Shown piece after piece: positions 1 to 10,313 of a stretch of DNA of 26,238 nt. The number at the start of each line of letters is the position of its first letter. The stretch's first letter is position 1. Under the pieces are notes generated by a model. It was not told the DNA's origin, did no database searches, and saw nothing but the letters and a program-made list of their open reading frames with translations. Source of the DNA: Lingula anatina (taxonomy: Eukaryota > Brachiopoda > Lingulata > Lingulida > Lingulidae); contig NW_019775550.1 in assembly GCF_001039355.2 (NCBI RefSeq), positions 303,365 to 329,602 of the forward strand, given 5' to 3'. The translations under genes and the position numbers were made by a program.

Positions 1-611
1 GACAATATCCCACAAAACAGAATTGTTACCCATGTTGAAGTCTTGTCGCGCCATCTACAGGAGATAATTGCAGTACGCAGTAGACGCACACGCTGTTAGG
101 CACGTGACCTTTAACAAGCACACCCTAATGCTAATTGTGTGTGAATTTGGTGACATTTGATGGCGTCTTTTCAATTTTATAGACATTTCTTTACATCTGT
201 AGAAGTCACAGTGAAACAGTTGATTTGAGGGGGTACCTCTTATAAATTTTATTAAATGGTATAAAATATGTATATTTTTACCACTATTTTGTATTTTTAA
301 ACCATTAATCACGTTAGACACTGTATCGGTAATAAAAAGAACCATTTCTAACAATTTACGGCTGTAAGGTTATCATTTGTAAATAAAAGTAAATGGAAAT
401 GGGGGTGGGACAACCTTTTTGACCAATGCTGTATATCATTTTCTTCTGAAAAGAGATTATTAATTTTTCAATTCACATCTCAAATACAGCAAATAAAATT
501 AAATAAAGCAAAAGTAAATATGCTTTACGTTTGGTTTTGGACTAATGACATTGAACTGCTGATTTACTGCGGAGCACTTCCTTTGATTGACGGATACTCG
601 AAATTGCCGCT
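1..611. other. No gene seen; left flank of copy A
   Basis: AT-rich and without a convincing coding region. The stretch 375-425 (ggtgggacaa...tttttgacc) resembles parts of the repeat at 8500 and 9390. The open frames here are short and low-complexity. Confidence 0.6.
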
Positions 612-735
612 GGTACGATACCGTGGACAGCAACAGCGGGACATATTTATAGCTATTTATAGCTAACGGGACATGTTCATAGCTACTTATAGCTAACAAA
701 TAAAAAAGACATAAAACAAAATGCAACAATATTTG

Positions 736-736
736 C

Positions 737-769
<33 letters not shown>
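736..769. repeat. (AAT)n microsatellite
   Basis: About eleven AAT units. Copy B has only a short remnant at the matching place (about 15650), so it expanded in copy A. Confidence 0.9.
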
Positions 770-1032
770 TGTACCGCACCCGTTTTATTTTGTTGGTTGT
801 GACAATGCAATGCATCAAAGAGCGTCTCGAAAACTGACAATAGCAAGATGTATAAATCCATTTTAGTTTACATATATATTTCTCCCAATTTTTAGTCACC
901 TCGTGATGGAAACAGACAAGTGGGATTTCAGTCGCCAGGTTGAAAATAATAAAAATATAAAATTCATAAGCAGCCGTAAGGTCTGTAACATCATCAACGG
1001 TGACGTCATTGTTTAAATTTACAAAAATCTTA

Positions 1033-1289
1033 GGGACCGTTCACATGGAAAATCTATTTTCTAAAAATCTAAAAATCTATTTTCGGTATCTTGTGATCAC
1101 GGTCTGTGCCCTGAATACCCCAGGGCGCAATTACTGGCAGCGCTAGCCAGTTACTTCCAAAGCTGTGATTAATTCTCGGCGCTGCCAGTAATTACGCCGC
1201 GGGGTATCCAGGGCCCAGACCGTGATCACAAGATACCGAAAATAGATTTTTAGATTTTTAGAAAATAGATTTTCCATGTGAACGCAGCC
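1033..1289. mobile_element. Foldback MITE, 257 bp, in copy A 3' flank
   Basis: Two arms of about 100 bp are inverted copies with only a few mismatches (left begins GGGACCGTTCACATGG, right end reads GGCTGCGTTCACATGG on the other strand), around a loop of about 30 bp. Flanks are TTA and TAA, which suits a TA or TWA target. It has no coding capacity. The superfamily is uncertain (Harbinger-like or Tc1-like). Confidence 0.85.
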
Positions 1290-2026
1290 TAACATACATT
1301 GCACAGTTTCCTTTTACAATGTAAATTATAGCTTTAAAATAGTAGGTGGTGTATTAAATAACATTTTATGCAGTAATGGCGTACAGCAATATTGGATAAT
1401 ATACAAAAACGATCAGAAAAAACTTGAATTATGTCCACTCATAAAAGCAGTGTGGTATATTGAAAATAAAGGAGCTCGGGGCGGGAAGGGTGTTGCTGAA
1501 GCTCTGCAATTCGTGCGAATTCATACAATGTTCAGGTGCAAATAATTCGTGCCGCCTTTGGCATTCGTCTTGGTTTATAAATTCTTTAATCCCATTATAA
1601 AAAAAATCCGACTATATGGTATTCATAATGTCATTTGTGATATCATTGTGTTCCAACATCCGACATGTTGTCACTTTATTATATGTTTTCTCTAGATCTC
1701 CTTGTGTTTATTTGATTGTTACGGTACTTTGCTGATTAAATGAACAGCAGGCCCGGAAAGGGGGGTGCAGATTTGTAAAGAAACAGCAGTTATGGCAGGA
1801 AAACATCCACTCTGAATCAAATGCAGACGTATAGGTGCTTATGGTATCCAGTTCCTTAAAGTGGGTACGTCACATGAGGGGAAGGGGGTTGTTTTTGTCT
1901 CGGACCCCCCCTCCCCCCTTCTGAAACTGCTTGGACTTGCTAAGAGGCTTTTACATTTACATCCCCTGGCAAAACTCTGCCATAGTCTTCATTCTTCCTT
2001 GGTACCTCATGAACGTTTTCTGCTAT
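1290..2026. other. 3' flank of gene A
   Basis: Contains the old downstream stop at 1940-1942 and sequence shared with copy B (1471-1556, 1865-2026). About 310 bp (1557-1868) is absent from B. Two AATAAA-type words on the minus strand lie near 1675 and 1706 and could serve as polyadenylation signals, but they are common words in AT-rich DNA. Confidence 0.5.
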
Positions 2027-2183
2027 CTATTTTTGGTTGCCGCCCTGAATATTATTGTCATACCCCGGGGTTGTGTCCGATAGACGAAGCTGTTCCTCAG
2101 GTGATCCAAGAGAGGCCGGTACCGCACTATTGTAATATCCTGGGTCAAGGTGAGGTAAACTTTGTGGGTCAGGTGGTGTTGTT
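2027..2183 (-). CDS. Gene A exon 10: truncated last tail unit
   Basis: Encodes [20 protein letters not shown] and ends NNIQGGNQK before TAG at 2027-2029. Gene B reads Leu at that place and continues about 27 residues. In A the same frame stays open past the TAG to an old stop at 1940-1942, with a 6-nt in-frame difference, so the stop looks recent. DPGY replaces NPGY. The acceptor directly abuts a long TA repeat. Confidence 0.75.
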
Positions 2184-2186
2184 CTG

Positions 2187-2272
<86 letters not shown>

Positions 2273-2641
2273 GGCCGTAGCCNGGGATGTCTCTGCAGCT
2301 GTGTTAGACTGACAAGGCCCTTCAGCACGTTATGCCAGGTTTGCCAGCCTTACTAGGGGAGCACTTAGCAGGACCTTAATCTCTCCATCAGGAGCTGGAC
2401 CCCCCTTTCCAAACCCTGTATCTGCACTTGTTTAAAATTTGTATCTATTAGTTTGGGAAACGTTATCCCTGATCCTGAGACAATCTACGAAATGAAGTCC
2501 AATTGGCGTGTTGTGTTGAAAAAATGACTGTACTTATGGCAAAATGAACCCACACCCCATCCCATACCCTCCCCCCTCGGGGGGCTTTGCACCCTCGTGT
2601 CCACTTACTGCCTCCCCTGGCATTTTGTTCAGGCTACGGCC

Positions 2642-2711
<70 letters not shown>

Positions 2712-5700
2712 CACTTAGTGCCATATCTTTATAATTTGTCCAACGAAAGGAATGACAGTAATTAGGAAGAAGACGTTAAAAAAAACGTTTGATAATAGGC
2801 CTATACAGTAGGCTTACTGTGCTTGTAATGACCGAATAAACCGAAATATATTTAAATGCCAATTTAAATCATTAAAGCTACACCATAATTAAAAAAAAAA
2901 GACCATATAGATTATAAATAAAGAAACGTGACTGACTATTATAACAAAAATACGGATATCAATTAGGAGAGAGAGAGAGAGAGAGAGATACTAGTGGTAG
3001 TAGTAAAAATGTTTGTGTGTAGTGGGGCATGCAGGTATTCGTTTTGCGGCAAAATTCTGTTGTAATCCCAATACCTATCTTCATGGGCGCTTGGTGCTTC
3101 TGCTGTCAGTGTAAGGTAGTCGCTAGGGATAGTGTTATGCGTCGAGTCAACGTCCGGTAGACGGAGCTGTCCTTCAGGTAATCCAGGAGGAGCCGGTACC
3201 GCACCGTTGTAATATACGGGGTTGGGGTGAGGTAATCTTTGTGGGTCAGGTGGTGCTGATCTAAAATAAGATGTTGTAATACATGTATACACATATATTT
3301 ACTTTGGCTACGTCACGCCTCATAGGGATGATAATTAGAAGTGGGACGTAAAAATAAAAATATACGATTTGAAATCTCCGGCAATGCACATTTCGTACAG
3401 TAGTATATATGCTAGCATAATTTAACAGATCAATATCTTCTACCATTCGACAAGTTTATTTTTATTTTCCTTTGCAATTATATGTCATTAATTTATTTTT
3501 GTAAGCGACATGGAACAGTGCCGATAATATTGTGCTTATCCAAATTAGCGGAAGGACTTGTAATGCACAGGGAGAAAAAAGACAAGCACTTTGTATCCCC
3601 AAGTACCATATATTTCTTACCCTTTTTACATAAATAGAAATTGACGGTACAGTACATCGACCAAATGCTAACGCCATTTGTATAAAAGATATTCATGATC
3701 CACCGTCCAAAATGTCGTTCTGTATACTAATTAGTTAATGTATTATTATTATTATTATTATTACTGTTATTTATTTTGTCTATGTCAGAGGTATGCTGAT
3801 TAGCGACATGGAACATGTCCTACAATATTTTTCTATATCAAATATTGTACATCAAGCGTAGTTGTTAAACAGCATTATGTACATTTCTTGGTGCTCTTTG
3901 ATTTATTGAACTAGGCGCTGAAACATTTTTAAAAGTTGAAAAGAAAAAGAACCCCTTTCCGAAATTGCAAGGTAAAGACCTGTCAAAATTTCTTTCTGAA
4001 GTACAATTATGTCATAAACTGATTACCGATGTCCTTGGGTCACTAGTACTTCATGGGCATCGCCTGCAATCAATGTTAAGTACCCATAGTTGCTTGGGAT
4101 AGTGTCATAGACTGAATAATTAGACGATCGCGAACGATGGAGCTGTTGTTCAGGGGTTCCAGGATGGGCCGGTACCGTACCGCTGTGAAATGTTGGGTTG
4201 AGGCGAGGTAAGCTTTGTGGGTCAGGTGGCAGTGTTCTGAAATATGATGACGTTGTAATATACATATATACATGCATGTTACTCAGTGCCTCTTTTGTAA
4301 CATGTAACAACTCAAGGGGTTAATAATAATAGTAATAATAAGAAGAAGAAGAAATGAACCTTGTATACAATTGGAAATATACAAGACTGAACAAGACCAA
4401 ACGATACCCCGTTAGCAAACCAAGCTAATAAAATAACGAATATATCAATAAATAGATACAGAAATGTGAAGGAAAAGTATGAAAAAATACTAAATATTAA
4501 AGTGAGAGAGAGAGAGAGAAAGAGAGAACGTATGTTTTAAATAAGAGAGAGAGATAGTGAGAAAGTTTTTACCTTCGTCTTCTCAAAAATACTAGTATGA
4601 TGATCACTACCAATATGACAGCAGCCAGCAAGGAGGACAATGGGACAATAATTTCCAATGGGGTGTTTGTCGAGTCATTGGCTTTTTGTACTGGAATGAC
4701 AAAAATAACAAAAGAAGTAAACATTTTGACAAATAACCAAGCGGTGAAAACCATTTATGATCATGATTTCTAGGCCTTGCAAAATCTTAAAATTAAAAGA
4801 TGTAGACCTGTTTGCATTCGAATCAGATGATCTCCATTTTAAAATTACATTAAGGTGATAATCAAATGTTACCATAGAGTTGAGATAGTCAACAGCAATT
4901 ACAGTCATCTAATTATCCTTGCTTAAACTCCTTTTATCCTTTGAAAGCCACGCTACCTGTGTCGTTTATCGCTCTCACTTCTTTGACAGTAGTAGACGGT
5001 GTATCAGTGGCCATCGAAACGCATTCGGATTCCTCATCTGGGCATGCGCACGTTCTGCCGTTGGGTTTTGGCAGACACAGGTATGGACAACCACCATTGT
5101 TTACACTGCAGGCGTTCGATCCTACAATTCAAAGTTGCCATAACAAAACAGTGCATAACTTGAAAATATTATCATGGCAAGTTAAGAGATTCAGATGGTT
5201 TGATGATGTTACAATATACGCGTGCACCAAATATGAGTAATATATTTAAATCGTGTTCAAAAAAAAAAAAAAAAAAAAAAAACTTCTGTAAAAATACCTA
5301 AATAATATAATAACACTAATAACTCCTAGGCAAAAAGGGGTTTCGTTCCCTACACTGACTTCAAACGTTCTGTTAGATAACCCAGGCCTTAACGTATTAC
5401 CTGATAAACTGTATGAGCTTCTGTACACCCGAACGCCTCTTAACTTGGCCGATGGAATGGAATTATTGCTTTCAACAGTAACGTTATCGCCGTCGTACTT
5501 GTGGTATGACCTGCAAAACATACAAACGTGCCTAATTTGAATACCAAGGTTAAATAAAGACCAATAAACAAATAACCAGCTCATTATATGACATATACAA
5601 TCGAAAATAAGTGAATATTAAATGTAAAAATTCCATAATGACATTAATTATAAGGAGATGGAATGTAAAAACCGGTTTCACTACGAATATCAGCAACATT

Positions 5701-8700
5701 CAATGTATAGTTTCTCACATGTTAGTGTTGACGTACATGTATACATATACATGTAAGTGTCACAGACGAAGTTCAATTCACAACGAAATATAATGTCGAC
5801 ATTCAACAGCAAAATTTTAGTTTAAAAATCTAACTCTACAAACTGTCTTACAGATGTCTAAACAGTAAGTGACGTACCATGAACTGTCGAAGCTGAAATC
5901 AGTGAAATAGATCTGCTGTCCGTCCACTGCTATATCATAATATTGGCCTCCATCAGTATCTCCCGCTTTGATCAAAGATCGTCTGTTACTTCCATTTGGG
6001 TCGGAAGTTTCAATTTTTGAATAAAATCCATCGCACCAATAAAGTTTCTGTTCTGTAAAACAAGATAGTTATCGTGAATGTTGATGCCATTTGATTTAAA
6101 TGAAAAGATGTATACGGCGTTCATTCTATGTCTGTGTTCACAAGAGATTAAAGTACAATTATCCGTATATTTCCGTCAAAAATTGTATGATAATAACATC
6201 TGTTTTATACAACACACCGTACCACACCAAATGAGTTAAGTCTGGGTCACACTGTGTTTGCAACCTTTTTGAAACCTTTTAGCAACCTCAATCACAGGGG
6301 GGTTGCCATAGGTATTAAAGTGGCCGCACAAGATTGCTAACAGGTCGCCAGCGATCTTTGACACATGAAGGCTATTTTAATTGTGCACCGACAACCAGAA
6401 CGACTGAAGATAAAATGTATCGGTATCCCAAAGGTTGCCTCTCAGTCTCTTCCTGGTAGCCAGTAGCTCGCTATAACCAGACTAAAACCAGTCACGTTCC
6501 ACTTGAAACTGTACGGCCAATTGAAGCATTAAGTCGCTTGGTCGTTTACAAGTTTCTAACCGGTCACAAGCATTCGAAAACATGTCGCTACAAGCAACCA
6601 AAATAAAAAAGGTGTAGGACAGTGGCATATTTGGGCGTGGACTATTTATTTAATTTTATTCATTTTTGTCATGCATGACTTCTAAACATAATAATCATAA
6701 AATCGTAGGAAAAACAACAAATTGCGTCTTGTTTGCAAGGTTTTACACTAATTGACAAGTTTTGCATACGACACGCATTTTAACACTACAAAACATCAAA
6801 AATCCATATCAGGCAGAGTACAAATGAACGGATTTTTGACACTATGTTTATTTCTTTCGTTATTCTGTGAAAAGCATTGGTAAACATGCTGATACCCTAT
6901 TTCATCGCTGCAACTCATTTGAAATTTGTGCAACGCCAAATTATCTGAGTAAACAGTGAAACAAATAGACGGATGCAGAGAAAAACGGAAAATAGAAGCA
7001 ATTAAATAATTCCTATTTAATTTATTCAAACTAAATTACAAATAATGTAAGAGATTGTCAAAATGTCCAAGAATCATTAACAAAAAATAGTTTTAATATA
7101 AGCAATTTAACATCCTTCCAGTGCTTGATATTCTCACCACAAGGATGAGAATGAAAGAGTACATGATGTGCAAGACCTGTCACGAATTATTTACTTTGTG
7201 TTGTAAGTGGTAAATACCTGGGGATAAAAAGACAAAGAGAAAAGAGCAAAAGCAGATGCATACCAGTTGCAAATCAATCGACGCCCCATAAGAAACCGGA
7301 TCTTTGCGTGAATAAACGTCTCTGCTTGATAAAAATCCTAGAGGATTGCTTTTTAAAAAGAATAAAAGGATACCCTGCTAAAAGGACTATACTTATTTCA
7401 GAAATATAACTGTGAAAAAATAAACCAAAACATCTTTTCCAGCTTCAGTGTGTCAAAGAAATGAAATAGAAGATTGCAGAACACTTTATTTATTTCAAAA
7501 TGGCCACTCCAAGGGATTTTCCGACCAAAATGAATTTTCCTGGGCTAAAGAGCAATTTTCTCTTACTCAAGAATTATTGCTTGGATTCGCTGTTTTATTC
7601 CATTTTAATTTAATACTTTAGTTTAAAATGACTGGCCAGTCAAACTAACGATTTCTGACGACACGCGCATTGCCTTATTCTTACACTGTATTGTATCGCG
7701 CCACTGCACCGTGTATAGTGCGTTGCAAGCTGACAATAGGTACCTGATAATAAAGACACAAAGAACGCTTCAGATTAACTTTGATCTTAAGAGTTTAGTT
7801 GTCATTAGAACTTGAATTAGGAAATACAAGTCAATGCAGGGTTTTCAAACGCGTTGGAGAAACATATAAAGATATATGAAAATTGCAGAAAAAAATTAGT
7901 TTAGGGCCTGTATATTTTCTTTATATATATATATAAAGAAAAAATATATAAAATATATATATATATATATATAATTTTTTGCGCTCTTATACATGCATAT
8001 CCGTATATCTGAAACCTTATGGTTGCTTCAATTATAACATCAAAAGCAAACATGAAAAGTAAGGTCTTAAAATATCCTTATAAAACACTGGAATCTTAGT
8101 ACCCGTATTTCTTGATTAGTTATAAAAGACAATTATTATCGTGATATTCCCAATTAAATGCAATAATTTCACATATCGTTCAGATCTCACCGTGGATGTC
8201 AATATCTATTCCGTTTGGGTACATTAGTCCCGTGTCCGCCACAGTTTGTCTGTTTCCGCCGTCCATGTGGGCGCGTTCTATCTTTGGTTCCCCACCCCAA
8301 TCCGTCCAATACATCCAGCTGTAACAAAGTAGAAATGTGTACCTCTTACGTCATGTAACACTATGACGCGTCACATAACGTCATGAAGCGTCACGTTCAA
8401 CAAAATCACTTAAAAAATAATAATTTAGAGAGGTGCTGGACGCATTGTAAGTATATAATACATTACCTAAATGATTTACAGTTGTGAAGTGATCATATAT
8501 GTAAAAAAAATTGGATTAGAGGTGGGACAAGATTTTTGACCAAAAAATTCATGTCAATATAACGCCTTCAAGAACTTAATATTTTGAATGTCCAGCTAAA
8601 AATTGTATCAGAAAATAAAACTCAATCCACAAGTATACATTTGCTTCTGAAAGCTTGCCATTTTCGTTTTGGTCAAATCCTAACTTTTACATTGCATAAG

Positions 8701-10276
8701 AAGTACGGCATAACAACACACCATACATGATTTTAGATTAAAAAGTACAGACGTAAACGTGCAGTCTCTGGCTGTCCCCTAAAACTTCACGCTGAATCTC
8801 ACTTCCTTATTGACAAATTGCCGGACTCTGTGTTAATTTAATAGTTTGGCAACCCCTTAAAAGTCTAATAAATACAATGGCATTATGATACAATCCGATA
8901 AAAACTATTTTGTAAGGATAAGGAATCTGATGTATATAAATAAACAAGACAAAAATCCAAAATATTAATTAAAACAAATAACTTGCTTATGATAAAAAAG
9001 TGGTAAAAAAGAGCAGTATATGTTTCGCAAAATGCACAAAGATGTTTAAAGTACTAGACATTATATAATGTATATCAAACNGCTTATATTCCGCCTCTTC
9101 AGGTTAATAACTTGCACCTATAACCGTTAGATAATTGCCTGTATCTTGCCATATTGGAGGAAGACAGGAATAACATTTGCTGTACATGTACAAGACCAAC
9201 AATACAATTCAATGGTATAGCGGTTTTATACTCATTAGTCACATTATAAGTAGACCAGACATTATAAGTACCCAAGATCTGCCTACTTTTATTACTCTGA
9301 GTTAGGGGGTGACACTTCTTTTGTCCAGTGTGTGTAAGTATATAATACAGGTCCTAAATGATTTACAGTTGTGAAGTGATCATAAATAAAAAAAATTAGA
9401 GGTGGGACAAGATTTTTGACCAAAATATTCATGTCAGTATAAGAGCTCCAAGAACTTAATATTTTGAAAGTCCAGCTTTAATTTGTTTCAGAAAATAAAA
9501 CTTAATCCACAAGTTTACATTTGCTTCTGAAAGCTTGCCATTTTCGTTTTGGTCAAATCCTAACTTTTACATTGCATAAGAAGTACGGCATAACAACACA
9601 CCATACATGACTTTAGATTAAAAAGTATAGACGTAAACGCGCACTCTCTGGCTGTCCCCTAAAACTTCACGCTGACTCTCACTTCCTTATTGACAAATTG
9701 CCGGACTCTGTGTTAATTTAATAGTTTGGCAACCCCTTAAAAGTCTAATAAATACAATGGCATTATGATACAATCCGATAAAAACTATCTTGTAAGGATA
9801 AGGAATCTGATTTATATAAATAAACAAGACAAAAATCCAATATATTATTTAAAACAAATAACTTACTTATGATAAAAAGTGGTAAAAAAGAGCAGTATAT
9901 GTTTCGCAAAATGCACAAAGATGTTTATAGTACTATAACTACATACAAGGTTAGTTTTAGGTAAAAAGAAAACATTAATTCCAATTTCCATCATGTTATT
10001 TGTTAAAAAGAAAAGAATTATGTCAGCAAGTACAAGAAAATAGAAATATTATGAATACCCATTAATTGGATCCAGTGTTATCCCTCTCGGTTTATTAGCT
10101 CTAAACAAAACCTTGTGCTGTGAGCCGTCCATGCGCATAACACCAACGGTACTGTATATACCCTCAGTGTAATAGAGGAGGCGGGAAATATGGTCAACTG
10201 TCACAATCTCCGGCACGCTCCCTGGAAGGAGAAGTTTGCTTTTGAATGACTCTCTCTCTCTCTCTCTCTCTCTGTT

Positions 10277-10313
<37 letters not shown>

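Noticed and set aside
499-861. Frame with a poly-Leu run
   Set aside because: The Leu run is the AAT microsatellite read on the other strand. No other support.
1861-2187. 108-residue plus-strand frame
   Set aside because: Antisense shadow of gene A exon 10 and its 3' flank, ending at the TA repeat.
2162-2356. Frames with long Ile-Tyr repeats (also at 2023-2328, 18566-18892 upstream part, 19881-20164)
   Set aside because: These are translations of TA microsatellites and flanking intron, not protein-coding repeats. Only the exon parts are real.
4027-4236. ITAM in the tail (YDTI ... YLTL)
   Set aside because: The gap between the two YxxI/L motifs is 5 residues (3 in the exon 9 type), shorter than the 6-8 of a classic ITAM, so I only call ITIM-like and YxxI/L motifs.
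8446-9938. LTR retrotransposon with 610-bp LTRs
   Set aside because: The internal part is only about 277 bp and has no coding sequence. The units do not start TG and end CA with a target duplication that I can see.
10222-10313. His-Thr and Arg-Glu repeat extension before exon 2 (and 25017-25145)
   Set aside because: Translation of the CA/GA microsatellite in intron 1. A good acceptor AG lies right before the conserved exon.
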